DNA of 64,000 nucleotides, taken from Leptonema sp964619535 (GTDB lineage: Bacteria > Spirochaetota > Leptospiria > Leptospirales > Leptonemataceae). The stretch spans positions 1 through 64,000 of the forward strand of contig CAZUEX010000012.1 of NCBI GenBank assembly GCA_964619535.1, in the 5' to 3' direction. Position 1 is the stretch's first letter; each line of letters opens with the position of its first letter. The notes beneath the pieces were generated by a model. It was given only the letters and a program-made list of their open reading frames with translations. It did no database searches and had not been told where the DNA came from. Below, piece by piece: positions 34,871 to 43,647 of the stretch. The translations under genes and the position numbers were made by a program.

Positions 34871-36268
34871 TTGCAGGGGATTCGCTATATCTGCATATCG
34901 GATCTGCATTTCGGTGCCCGTTCCTCCCTTTTCACGTCAACCAGGCCTTCCGAATGGGATGAAGGCCTGCAACGACGCGAACCGCGACGCGGCTCTCGCA
35001 TCCTGCGTCAATTTGCCCGATCGCTGCGCCTGCTTGCAAAACAGGCTCAACCGGGTAAACGGCCTACCCTCATCTTAAACGGCGACATCCTCGAACTGGC
35101 CCTGGCAGACCTCGACGATGCCCTGACCGTCTTCGAGGACTTTCTTGCCGCTCTTTTCCCTCGAAAAGAAAAGCCCGTCTTCGATACAGAGATCCTCTAT
35201 ATTCCTGGCAACCACGATCATCACATCTGGGAGCTGAGTCGCGAAGAAGAGTACATCCGTAAGCGCAGAAGAAATCTTCCACCGTTTCATACCGTGCCAC
35301 CTGATCGGCACAGTGGCCTGCGTTCTGATCTACTACAGGAAACCCTGCGTCGCGTCCGATCCGATCTTACGATTCGCATCAGTTATCCGAACCTTGCTCT
35401 GACAGCAGCAGAGAAGACCGTGTTGATTCATCACGGGCATTTCACAGAACGCATCTACTACCAGATCTCGCAGATGCGAAACCTGATCTTTCCGAACCGA
35501 TCCGCACCACAGACGGTCGAAGAGATCGAATCCGAGAACTTTGCATGGATTGACTTCCTCTGGTCGACATTGGGACGTTCCGGTCCGGCAGGCCGGGATC
35601 TTGAGCTCATCTACAACAAGCTGCACGATCCGGTCCAGACCGAGAAGATGGTCTATCGCTTCGCCACACAGGTGGCAGCAAAAGACCATCCACCATCTCT
35701 ATGGGATAAGATTCGCGGAACGTTGATCTACCTGGTCATACGGGCTGCTGTTCGTCGTATTCTAAAAACAGAGATTCACCAGGGGAAAGAGCCTCTCAGT
35801 GAGTCGTCGAGCAAGCTCATGCAATGGTATCTGAGCGTTCCCGTGAAAGAGCAGCTGGGGCATGTCGATGGGCTGAGCTTTCTTTTCGGGCATACGCACA
35901 AGCCTTTCGCTGACTCTGTAACGATCGACGGACATACCGTCGACGTGTATAACTCCGGAGGCTGGGTTATCGAAACGCCTGACGTAAATACGTCGCATGG
36001 TGGCACGGTACTGCTTCTTGATGAAAATCTGTTCTGCTATCCTCTTGCCGTTTATTCTGAAGGCAATTTCACACCGGACCCTCTGCTTCCTGAAAGCAAT
36101 CGGCTGTATTCTTTGATTGTAAACGGAATCCGAAGAAGACGGCTTCGCCTTATCCGTAGAATTCAATCCGACGGAACCATGTATGAAAAGGCCCTGCTTA
36201 TGACCAGGGGAAGAAAATGGAAGAAGAGTCTCGGCACCGGCCTGTCTGAAAAGAGGAGGAAGCGATGA
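34871..36268 (+). CDS. Calcineurin-like metallophosphoesterase
   Basis: A 465-residue protein starting at TTG 34871, four bases after the previous stop. All metal-binding motifs of the superfamily are present: DLHFG (D11, H13), NGDILEL (D about 75), PGNHDHHIWE (about 116-124), HHGHF (about 192-196) and FGHTHKPF (about 341-348). The substrate is unknown; the large insert between the GNHD and HGH motifs is unusual. It overlaps the next gene by 4 bases. Confidence 0.85.
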   Translation: MQGIRYICISDLHFGARSSLFTSTRPSEWDEGLQRREPRRGSRILRQFARSLRLLAKQAQPGKRPTLILNGDILELALADLDDALTVFEDFLAALFPRKEKPVFDTEILYIPGNHDHHIWELSREEEYIRKRRRNLPPFHTVPPDRHSGLRSDLLQETLRRVRSDLTIRISYPNLALTAAEKTVLIHHGHFTERIYYQISQMRNLIFPNRSAPQTVEEIESENFAWIDFLWSTLGRSGPAGRDLELIYNKLHDPVQTEKMVYRFATQVAAKDHPPSLWDKIRGTLIYLVIRAAVRRILKTEIHQGKEPLSESSSKLMQWYLSVPVKEQLGHVDGLSFLFGHTHKPFADSVTIDGHTVDVYNSGGWVIETPDVNTSHGGTVLLLDENLFCYPLAVYSEGNFTPDPLLPESNRLYSLIVNGIRRRRLRLIRRIQSDGTMYEKALLMTRGRKWKKSLGTGLSEKRRKR

Positions 36269-37329
36269 TACCACAGTTCACACTTACGGGCGTAAAGGAT
36301 GCCACAACGACCTACCACCCGTTTTCTACAGCGGACGGCCTGGGGCTGCATCTGCTACGATTCCAGAAAGGCACAGGCAAGGATGTCATTCTTCTTTCCC
36401 ACGGACTGACGACATCCAGCGACATGTTCATCATGCCAGAGCATGAGAACATCGTCAATTTTCTGCACAACAATGGTTTCGCAGACGTCTGGTCCCTGGA
36501 CTGGCGGGGCAGCCTGCGACACAGCTACAACCTCTTTCCGCATCGCTACACGCTCGATGACGTTGCCCGCTACGATATTCCAGCAGCCATCAAGACCATT
36601 CGTAAAGAGGTCGGTGATGCCCGCATCCACGCCATCGTTCATTGCGTTGGATCCATTACCTTCTTCATGTCTTTGCTTGGTGGTTATACAGACGGAATCT
36701 CATCGATCATAACAAACAGCGTCTCGTCTGTGCTGAAGGTGCATCCCTGGTCTCGCATGAAGTTACGATTCGCTCCTTTTCTCATAGAATCCGTGTTGCG
36801 CCTTCCGCATGTAAATCCAAAAGCAGGCTCTCTCCCCGGTGTGGCTGCAGGCAAGTATATGGCAAAGGCGGTAAGCCTGTTGCATCATGAATGCGATGTG
36901 CCCGAATGCCACATGCTCAGCATGATGTGGGGAACCGGTTGGCCGGCCTGCTATATGCATGAGAACCTCGACGAAGAAACGCACAGACGGGTGGGTGATC
37001 TATTCGGGGCCACATCACTGAACTACCACCGGCACATACGCAAGATTGTATCGCATGGCTTTCTGCGTCCTGCAGACGGTCCGCTGTCTCTTTATAAAGA
37101 GGGACTGAAGCGAATGAACATGCCCATCCTCTTCATGACGGGCACACAGAATCGCATCTTTCTCGATTCCAACATCGTGGCCTATGAGCTGTTTCGAAAG
37201 GAAACAAGCAGCCGTTGTGAGCTGTTTCTTGCCGAAGGCTACGGACATCAGGATACACTGATGGGAAGGGGCGTTCACGCAGATGTCTTTCCGCGTCTGC
37301 TCGATTTTCTGCAATCGGTTCGCAGCTGA
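36265..37329 (+). CDS. Alpha/beta hydrolase with Cys at the nucleophile position
   Basis: A 354-residue hydrolase-fold protein: oxyanion region LLSHGLTTSSDMF (44-56), VWSLDWRGSLRHSYN, nucleophile elbow AIVHCVGSITFF with Cys127 where lipases and esterases have Ser, an Asp/Asn region at ILFMTGTQNRIF and catalytic His in GYGHQDTLMG. A Cys nucleophile is known in dienelactone hydrolases. ATGA overlap with the phosphoesterase gene and a 15-base gap to the GMC gene place it in the same operon, so it may act on an ester or lactone made by the oxidase. Confidence 0.82.
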   Translation: MIPQFTLTGVKDATTTYHPFSTADGLGLHLLRFQKGTGKDVILLSHGLTTSSDMFIMPEHENIVNFLHNNGFADVWSLDWRGSLRHSYNLFPHRYTLDDVARYDIPAAIKTIRKEVGDARIHAIVHCVGSITFFMSLLGGYTDGISSIITNSVSSVLKVHPWSRMKLRFAPFLIESVLRLPHVNPKAGSLPGVAAGKYMAKAVSLLHHECDVPECHMLSMMWGTGWPACYMHENLDEETHRRVGDLFGATSLNYHRHIRKIVSHGFLRPADGPLSLYKEGLKRMNMPILFMTGTQNRIFLDSNIVAYELFRKETSSRCELFLAEGYGHQDTLMGRGVHADVFPRLLDFLQSVRS

Positions 37330-37343
37330 TAAGGAGTGAAGGA

Positions 37344-39026
37344 ATGTCTTTTGACTTCGACGTAATCGTAATCGGCTCTGGCTTCGGTGGCTCTGTCATG
37401 ACCCTGCGACTGGCAGAAAAAGGGCACAGGGTCTGTCTTCTGGAGCGCGGTCGTCGCTACGGCATGCATGAATTCCCACGCCGCATGAATGAGTTTCGCG
37501 AAGGCGTTTTCTGGGATCCAGAAGATGGCAAATACGGCCTTATGGAATTCGATGCCTACCCGAAATCCGATGCCTTCTCTGTAAGGGCCAGTGGACTCGG
37601 CGGAGGCTCGCTCATCTATGCCAACGTTCTCTATCGCATGCCGGCCGATTTTTTTGAAGGCTGGCCTGCCGGTATTACGCGCCAGGTCCTCGATCCCTAC
37701 TACGAACGCGTCGAGCAAACCATGGAAGCATCTCCCTACCCTTTTGAAACAGATCCCTACTACAGAGATACGCCGAAAGCCCACTGGATGAAAGAGGCTG
37801 CCGGAAAGCTAACCGACGCCCCGGACGCTATCGAACCGCATCGCTTTCATTTTCCAAAGCTGGCCGTACGCTTCAGCGGTGATTTTCCAGGGCATCAAAC
37901 GCTGAACTCTCATGGCGTGATACAATCAAAGTGCAATAAGTGCGGAGAATGCGATATTGGCTGTAACATTCACGCAAAGAACACACTGGATCTGAACTAC
38001 ATTGCCAGGGCCTGTAATCCAAAACTCCTCGGCCCTGCCGGCCAGGCCGCCGAGGTAAGAACACATGCCAGTGTGGAGGCCATCGAACCACAGGACGATG
38101 GCTATGCCGTAACCTACAGGCATCCGATCCGAAAAGACAAACCGGTGCGAATCACGGCAAGAAGGGTGGTTCTTTCGGCAGGATCGGTTGGTTCAACGAC
38201 CCTGCTCTTGAAAATGAAAAAGTACGGAAAGCTCCCGCGATTAAGCGAGGCGCTCGGCAAGGGCTGGTGTGGCAACGGTGACCTGGAAGGAACAGCGCTG
38301 AAAACAGATCACGACATCGTCCCGACGATGGGCCCTGTCATTACGACGGCCATCGAATACCGGTTTCAGCCGTATTCCGATGGCTTTGCACATGGCCTGG
38401 TTATCCAGGATGCAGGGTTTCCGTCTTTCCTGTCCTGGTTTATCATCGGACGCTTTGCTTCTCCGAATGCCCTGATTCGTATGATAAAGCTCTTCGTTCG
38501 TGGAGTTCTCAGGATCTTTTCCCGCCTTCTTTCGATCACCGGGCTGCAACGTTTCAGAAAAGAGATCAATATCGGTGATGACCTGGCCAGGTTCATCGAT
38601 CGAGATGATTTTATCCGCACGTCCTGCGTTCTTCTCGGTATGGGACGAGATCGCAACGATGGCTATATCACCCTGACCGATGACGACCAGCCTTTGATCC
38701 GCTGGCGCATGAAAAAGAGCAAACTGCACTACAATCGTGTACGACGCGAGATGCGAAAGATAGCCAGGGCCCTGGGGGGAACGTTTCTCGACAATCCCCT
38801 TACCTACATGAACAAGATGATTGCCGTGCATCCCCTGGGAGGATGCACAATGGCCGACAACGCCCGCGACGGCGTCGTCGATGGCAATGGCGAGGTATAC
38901 GGTTATCCAGGCCTTTACGTCGTCGATGCCAGTATACTGCCCACGTCCGTTGGCCCGAATCCGTCGCTGACCATTGCCGCCATGGCAGAAAGGATTGCAG
39001 ACCGGTTTCCCGAGCCGGAGTCATGA
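37344..39026 (+). CDS. GMC-type FAD oxidoreductase, cholesterol-oxidase-like
   Basis: A 560-residue flavoprotein. FAD-binding GSGFGGSVMTLRLAEKG (11-27), ERGRRYG, GLGGGSLIYANVL, then the Cys-rich KCNKCGECDIGCNIHAKNTLD (about 196-215), and the C-terminal HPLGGCTMADNARDGVVD with VDASILPTSVGPNPSLTI. This order and the Cys motif are characteristic of the ChoD-like group annotated as cholesterol oxidases. No signal peptide is seen. Together with the accessory protein, phosphoesterase and hydrolase genes it suggests degradation or modification of a sterol, hopanoid or other alcohol-bearing lipid; the substrate is unknown. Confidence 0.85.
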   Translation: MSFDFDVIVIGSGFGGSVMTLRLAEKGHRVCLLERGRRYGMHEFPRRMNEFREGVFWDPEDGKYGLMEFDAYPKSDAFSVRASGLGGGSLIYANVLYRMPADFFEGWPAGITRQVLDPYYERVEQTMEASPYPFETDPYYRDTPKAHWMKEAAGKLTDAPDAIEPHRFHFPKLAVRFSGDFPGHQTLNSHGVIQSKCNKCGECDIGCNIHAKNTLDLNYIARACNPKLLGPAGQAAEVRTHASVEAIEPQDDGYAVTYRHPIRKDKPVRITARRVVLSAGSVGSTTLLLKMKKYGKLPRLSEALGKGWCGNGDLEGTALKTDHDIVPTMGPVITTAIEYRFQPYSDGFAHGLVIQDAGFPSFLSWFIIGRFASPNALIRMIKLFVRGVLRIFSRLLSITGLQRFRKEINIGDDLARFIDRDDFIRTSCVLLGMGRDRNDGYITLTDDDQPLIRWRMKKSKLHYNRVRREMRKIARALGGTFLDNPLTYMNKMIAVHPLGGCTMADNARDGVVDGNGEVYGYPGLYVVDASILPTSVGPNPSLTIAAMAERIADRFPEPES

Positions 39027-39055
39027 AACGGCCCGGGAAAGGGCCGACTCCAGGG

Positions 39056-39661
39056 CTACTGATCTTCCGGATGACGGATATCCCTGGCCTCGAGATAGTA
39101 GATTACGTTTTCTGAGATATTCGATGCCAGGTCTCCGATACGCTCCAGGGAGCGAGTCACAAGCCCCAGGGGAAGGCCAGGATCGGTAAGCAGGATTCGG
39201 TCTTCATATTCGTCGACAAGCTCCTCTACCTGCAGGCATTCGTTGGCCGCTTCTTCATCGTCGTGAAGCAGGGCCCGAATGGCAAGCTGCAGGGCCTTAC
39301 GGGCATTCTCGATCAGATGATTGAGATCGGAGGTCATAAAATCGCCCGGCAGCTTCACGCTCCATTTGGCAATGGTCTTCGATTCATCGCCAATGCGCTC
39401 CAGGTCACGCACCGATTTCATTACAGAGAGAATAAAACGCAGATCGACGGCAAAAGGATCCTTCAGCGCCAGAAGCCGGATGCAGGCCTGGTCCAGCTCC
39501 ATCTCCATCTTGTTCAGGTCGCGGTCCATATGCAGCACGTCTTCGAAGCGATCGTGCTTGGGATCCCGCAATACCTCCAGGGACTTATCGAAGATATTCT
39601 CGGCCCGACGGCCCATGAGCGATATCTGCTCTTTCAGTTCGTCAAGATACTTCTTATTCAT
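39056..39661 (-). CDS. phoU: Phosphate-signalling protein PhoU
   Basis: A 201-residue all-helical protein made of two three-helix repeats. The metal-binding motifs ESKTIAKW-type in the first half (DLERIGDESKTIAK, about 89-102) and the second-repeat RSLERIGDLASNISENVIY (about 170-188) identify PhoU, which couples Pst transport to PhoR-PhoB signalling. It is divergent from pstS rather than at the end of pstSCAB, and a Pho box in its own orientation lies upstream. Confidence 0.93.
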   Translation of the reverse strand: MNKKYLDELKEQISLMGRRAENIFDKSLEVLRDPKHDRFEDVLHMDRDLNKMEMELDQACIRLLALKDPFAVDLRFILSVMKSVRDLERIGDESKTIAKWSVKLPGDFMTSDLNHLIENARKALQLAIRALLHDDEEAANECLQVEELVDEYEDRILLTDPGLPLGLVTRSLERIGDLASNISENVIYYLEARDIRHPEDQ

Positions 39662-39785
39662 ATATGCAGTCCGTTCTTTATATCCGGCCTTTCCTGCCGG
39701 ATCCCTGCAAGCAGAATTGGCATGAGATCCAGCCGGTCCACCAGAAAAGTTCTCGCAAACCCTGCCCGATCGGGTTTACAGTTTC

Positions 39786-39803
39786 ATGACAGAAATATGA
39801 CGG
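39786..39803 (-). promoter_or_regulatory. Pho box (PhoB site) facing phoU
   Basis: Read on the minus strand the site is CCGTCATATTTCTGTCAT: two 7-base repeats of the CTGTCAT type spaced 11 bases apart. It matches the E. coli Pho-box pattern at 16 of 18 positions when W/M/Y positions are allowed. It lies ~125 bases before phoU. Confidence 0.7.
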
Positions 39804-39850
39804 CAGGCACAAAGCGGCCCGATACAGGGAAAACACCGACTGAAAAGATC

Positions 39851-39868
39851 CTGTCATAGAGTTGTAAC
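39851..39868 (+). promoter_or_regulatory. Pho box (PhoB site) facing pstS
   Basis: CTGTCATAGAGTTGTAAC: the first eight bases match the Pho box perfectly and the second half-site keeps TGT.AAC, 15 of 18 positions with degeneracy allowed. It ends 62 bases before the pstS start, a normal distance for a phosphate-starvation promoter. PhoB itself is not in the window. Confidence 0.7.
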
Positions 39869-39930
39869 ATTGCACTTTCATGGTGTGGCGAGCAGTCAAG
39901 CTCACAATGAGCATTATGGAGAATATGACT

Positions 39931-40902
39931 ATGACGAAACAACGTCTTGCCCTTGTCGGATCGGTCCTCTTTCTCGCAGCAACGGTTAGCTGCGGCGGAG
40001 ACCGAAAACTCATCACCGTAGACGGATCGAGCACGGTGTATCCTATCACACAGGCCATGGCCGAAGAATTCCAGAAGGCCAACGGTAAGGTAAACGTTAC
40101 CGTTGGGATCTCCGGAACGGGTGGTGGCTTTAAGAAGTTCTGTGTGGGAGAAACACAGATCTCTGACGCATCTCGCCCGATCAAGAAAAGCGAGATCGAA
40201 AAATGTGCAGAAAATAACATTGAATACATCGAACTGCCTGTAGCTTATGATGGCCTTTCCATCGTTGTTGCAAAAGAAAACGACTTCGTTGACAACATCA
40301 CGGTAGCCGAGCTGAAAAAGGCCTTTGGCGATGCCAGTGTGAAGACCTGGAAAGACGTTCGCGCAAGCTGGCCTGCAGAGCCGATCGAGATCTATTCCCC
40401 GGGACAGGATTCCGGAACATACGATTATTTCGTTGAAGCCATCCTTGGAAAAAAAGAAAAGGTTCGCGGCGATGCTGTTTTCAGCGAGGATGACAACGTC
40501 CTTGTAAAAGGTGTTGCCGGCAACAACGCTGCCATTGGATTTTTCGGTGTGGCTTACTACGAAGAGAACCGGGAAACCCTGCGGGCTGTTCCCGTGGTGA
40601 ACCCGAAAACCAACAAGGCAGAACTGCCCACTCTTGAAAACGTCATGAGTGGTGCCTATGCTCCGCTGTCTCGCCCCATCTTCATCTATGTGTCAAAGGC
40701 CGCTGCTTCGATTCCCGAGGTAAAGGACTTCGTCAATTTCTACTTCGACAATGCTCCGACGCTTGTTGGCCAGACTGGATACATTCCGCTGAAGCCTGAA
40801 GAATACGAGCTGCTGAAGAGCTACTTTGCAAACGGCAAAACAGGTGCTCCGGCAGCCGGTTCGCATGGCGGACAGCTTGAGATCATGACTCTTTACAGAT
40901 AA
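39931..40902 (+). CDS. pstS: Phosphate ABC transporter, substrate-binding lipoprotein
   Basis: A 323-residue lipoprotein that captures phosphate outside the inner membrane. The signal ends in ATVSC (C21); the mature protein starts with KLITVDGSSTVYPITQAMAE and carries GISGTGGGFKKFC and SPGQDSGTYDYFVEAI, the phosphate-contacting loops of PstS. Several nearby ATGs are possible (39880, 39916, 39925); 39931 has GGAG nine bases upstream and starts the signal peptide. Regulated by the Pho box at 39851. A terminator-like hairpin separates it from pstC. Confidence 0.95.
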   Translation: MTKQRLALVGSVLFLAATVSCGGDRKLITVDGSSTVYPITQAMAEEFQKANGKVNVTVGISGTGGGFKKFCVGETQISDASRPIKKSEIEKCAENNIEYIELPVAYDGLSIVVAKENDFVDNITVAELKKAFGDASVKTWKDVRASWPAEPIEIYSPGQDSGTYDYFVEAILGKKEKVRGDAVFSEDDNVLVKGVAGNNAAIGFFGVAYYEENRETLRAVPVVNPKTNKAELPTLENVMSGAYAPLSRPIFIYVSKAAASIPEVKDFVNFYFDNAPTLVGQTGYIPLKPEEYELLKSYFANGKTGAPAAGSHGGQLEIMTLYR

Positions 40903-40908
40903 CCTGCA

Positions 40909-40940
40909 GCGGGTGGCAGATGCCGCCCGCCCTTTTATTT
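40909..40940 (+). terminator. Intercistronic attenuator/terminator between pstS and pstC
   Basis: A 10-bp stem with one T-G pair (GCGGGTGGCA with TGCCGCCCGC, 40909-40930, 2-base loop) is followed by CCTTTTATTTT. It probably lets pstS be made in excess over the transporter genes. Confidence 0.7.
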
Positions 40941-40954
40941 TGAACGGAACGGTT

Positions 40955-41932
40955 ATGGACAACAAAAACGAACAAACGGAAGAGCGCAGCATTCTGACGC
41001 AGGCCATTCGTGAAGACAGGAAAAAGATTTTTTCACGATTTGGAAACAGGCCCTCTTCTTCTACATCTGAAATCATTATTCGCAATTTTTTTCGTATCAA
41101 TGCATATCTGACGATGGCCGTTACCATCGGCATCATCGGCGTCCTGCTGGTAGACGGCATGGAATTCTTCCGGCGTGTATCTGCCTGGGATTTCTTTACA
41201 GGGACGGTATGGTCTCCTTTCGGTGAGCCGAAACAGCTTGGCGTGCTCCCTCTGATCAGCGGCACGCTGATGATTGCCTTTGGCTCAAGCCTCGTTTCGA
41301 TTCCACTTGGCATGGGATCGGCCATCTTTCTAACGCTCTATGCACCGAAGTGGTTTCGCGAGATTGCCACGCCCATCGTAGAGATCCTCGGTGGTATTCC
41401 AACGGTGGTCTATGGATATTTCGCCCTCGATGTCATTACTCCTGCCTTACAGAAGATCTGGCCGGAGATGGGCCTCTTCAATGCCCTTTCGGCTTCTATC
41501 GTGGTGGGCATCGGCACCCTGCCGATGGTGTCTTCGCTTTCTGCAGAGGCCATCCGGGTTGTGCCGAAGAGTATCCGCAATGCCGGCTATGCCCTTGGCA
41601 TGACGAAATTCCATGTTGTAACAAGAATCGTAGTGCCGGCAGCACTTTCGGGGATTGTGGCTTCGTTTATTCTTGCCTTTTCGCGAGCCGTAGGCGAAAC
41701 GATGGCCGTTACGCTTGCAGCCGGTTCATCGCCAAACATGAACTGGAATTACCTCGAATCCATACAGACGATGACAGCCTTCATTGTACAGATCTCTCTT
41801 GGAGACACACCGGCAGGCAGCATCGAATACTATACCATATACGCTATCGGACTGACTCTCTTCGTCATGACCTTTTCCTTTAACATCCTGGCCCTGCAGA
41901 TCGTCCGACGCTTTCGTGAGGTGTACAGATGA
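40955..41932 (+). CDS. pstC: Phosphate ABC transporter permease PstC
   Basis: A 325-residue inner-membrane permease with six core membrane segments after a long hydrophilic N-terminus (about 50 residues). PLISGTLMIAFGSSLVSIPLG, the EAA-loop-like NAGYALGMTKFHVVTRIVVPAALSGI and FSRAVGETMAVTLAAGSS are typical of PstC. The ATG at 40955 begins MDNKNEQTEE; a longer frame upstream would cross the hairpin after pstS. Overlaps pstA by 4 bases. Confidence 0.94.
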   Translation: MDNKNEQTEERSILTQAIREDRKKIFSRFGNRPSSSTSEIIIRNFFRINAYLTMAVTIGIIGVLLVDGMEFFRRVSAWDFFTGTVWSPFGEPKQLGVLPLISGTLMIAFGSSLVSIPLGMGSAIFLTLYAPKWFREIATPIVEILGGIPTVVYGYFALDVITPALQKIWPEMGLFNALSASIVVGIGTLPMVSSLSAEAIRVVPKSIRNAGYALGMTKFHVVTRIVVPAALSGIVASFILAFSRAVGETMAVTLAAGSSPNMNWNYLESIQTMTAFIVQISLGDTPAGSIEYYTIYAIGLTLFVMTFSFNILALQIVRRFREVYR

Positions 41933-42813
41933 TCAAGTTCCAGCCAGCCATCAATCGTCGCTACTACGTATACGGTGCCATCTTCCAGGGGATCTGCCTG
42001 GTCGCCAACGTCCTGGCTCTTGTAATACTCTTGCACCTGATTCTGAGTATTACGACATCGGGCATCCCGCATCTGTCTTTCGATTTTCTGACCAATCCGC
42101 CGTCGCGGTTTCCAGAGAAATCGGGGATCTATCCGGCCGTCATGGGAACCATCTGGCTGATGGTTCTGACCGGTTTCTTCTCTGTGGGCATCGGTCTTGC
42201 TGCAGCCATATATCTTGAAGAATATGCCTCGCATTCGAATCGCTTTGTACAGTTCATCAAGATTAACATCCAAAACCTGGCAGGTGTGCCATCGATCATC
42301 TACGGCATCCTGGGCCTTACCCTTTTTGTTCGCTGGATGGGGATGGGACGCAGCGTCCTGGCAGGAGCTCTGACGATGGCCCTTCTTGTGCTGCCAACGA
42401 TTACGATTGCAACCCAGGAGGCACTTCGCGCCGTTCCCGATTCGTTTCGATTCGGAGGCTATGGTATCGGTATGACACGCTGGCAGGTGGTCAAATACCA
42501 GGTCATGCCTGTGGCCATGCCCGGAATCCTTACAGGCATCATCATCGGCCTGTCGCGAGCCATTGGAGAAACGGCACCGCTGATCATGATCGGAGCACTG
42601 ACCTACGTTGCCTTTGCCCCCTCCGGTCTGATGGATGGCTTTACCGTCCTTCCCATTCAGATCTATAACTGGGCATCCCTTCCACAAAAGGGGTATCATG
42701 ATATTTCTGCGGCGGCCATTATCGTTCTGCTTGCCGTACTGCTTTCTATGAATGCCATAGCGATTTACTTACGCGTATTTTTTCAACGCAAACTCAGTTC
42801 ATTGCAAGGTTGA
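41929..42813 (+). CDS. pstA: Phosphate ABC transporter permease PstA
   Basis: A 294-residue partner permease. FPEKSGIYPAVMGTIWLM, NLAGVPSIIYGILGL, the loop FGGYGIGMTRWQVVKYQVMPVAMPGILTG and LSRAIGETAPLIMIGA match PstA. Its ATG overlaps the pstC stop, so the two permeases are translated together. Followed by pstB after 23 bases. Confidence 0.94.
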   Translation: MIKFQPAINRRYYVYGAIFQGICLVANVLALVILLHLILSITTSGIPHLSFDFLTNPPSRFPEKSGIYPAVMGTIWLMVLTGFFSVGIGLAAAIYLEEYASHSNRFVQFIKINIQNLAGVPSIIYGILGLTLFVRWMGMGRSVLAGALTMALLVLPTITIATQEALRAVPDSFRFGGYGIGMTRWQVVKYQVMPVAMPGILTGIIIGLSRAIGETAPLIMIGALTYVAFAPSGLMDGFTVLPIQIYNWASLPQKGYHDISAAAIIVLLAVLLSMNAIAIYLRVFFQRKLSSLQG

Positions 42814-42836
42814 TACAATTCAGGGAATTATATAAG

Positions 42837-43640
42837 ATGGAAAAGATTGAAGTTTCAAAAAGCGCCGAACAGGAAGAAAGACGAGAGGATCTTGCCACCT
42901 GCTTTCAGATCAGGGACTGCAACCTCTACTACGGCAAATTCCAGGCCGTTCATAACCTGACCATGGACCTTTACAAGAACAGGGTGTCGGCCCTGATCGG
43001 TCCCTCTGGCTGCGGCAAAAGTACATTCCTGCGTACGCTGAACCGTATGAACGACTTTATCGATGGCTTTCGCGTAGAAGGCTCTGTTCTCTTAGATGGA
43101 AAGGACATCTATGATCCAAAGCAGGACCCTGTGGAGATCCGCCTGCGTGTGGGCATGGTCTTCCAGAATCCGAATCCCTTTCCAAAGTCTATCTACGAGA
43201 ATATCTCACTGGGTCCGAAGATCAACGGCTACACAGGCGATCTGGATGAGCTTGTATACGAAGCACTGTCCAAGGCCTATCTGTGGGATGAGGTGAAGGA
43301 TAAGCTGAAAGAAAGCGCCTATTCTCTGTCAGGAGGGCAGCAACAACGTCTCTGTATTGCGCGCGCCATAGCCATGCAGCCGGAAGTGCTGCTTATGGAC
43401 GAGCCAACGGCATCGCTTGATCCCATCTCTACCAATAAGATCGAGGAGTTGATTCTTGAGCTGAAAGAGGATTACAGCATTGTGATCGTTACCCACAACA
43501 TGCAACAGGCAGCACGTATCGGCGATTATACGGCCCTGTTCTACCAGGGGAAGCTGATCGAATACGAATCGACCTTCAAGATCTTTACAAATCCAGGACA
43601 GAAGCTTACCGAGGATTATATTACCGGTCGATTCGGTTAG
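42837..43640 (+). CDS. pstB: Phosphate ABC transporter ATPase PstB
   Basis: A 267-residue ATPase: Walker A GPSGCGKST (about 54-62), Q-loop VFQNPNPFPKSIYENI, ABC signature LSGGQQQRLCIARA, Walker B VLLMDEPTASLDP and the H-loop VTHNMQQA, with the PstB-specific NRMNDFIDGFRVEG and the C-terminal YITGRFG. The ATG at 42837 is preferred to an earlier in-frame start that overlaps pstA. Ends convergently with mobA, 7 bases apart. Confidence 0.96.
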   Translation: MEKIEVSKSAEQEERREDLATCFQIRDCNLYYGKFQAVHNLTMDLYKNRVSALIGPSGCGKSTFLRTLNRMNDFIDGFRVEGSVLLDGKDIYDPKQDPVEIRLRVGMVFQNPNPFPKSIYENISLGPKINGYTGDLDELVYEALSKAYLWDEVKDKLKESAYSLSGGQQQRLCIARAIAMQPEVLLMDEPTASLDPISTNKIEELILELKEDYSIVIVTHNMQQAARIGDYTALFYQGKLIEYESTFKIFTNPGQKLTEDYITGRFG

Positions 43641-43647
43641 GCCCTCC

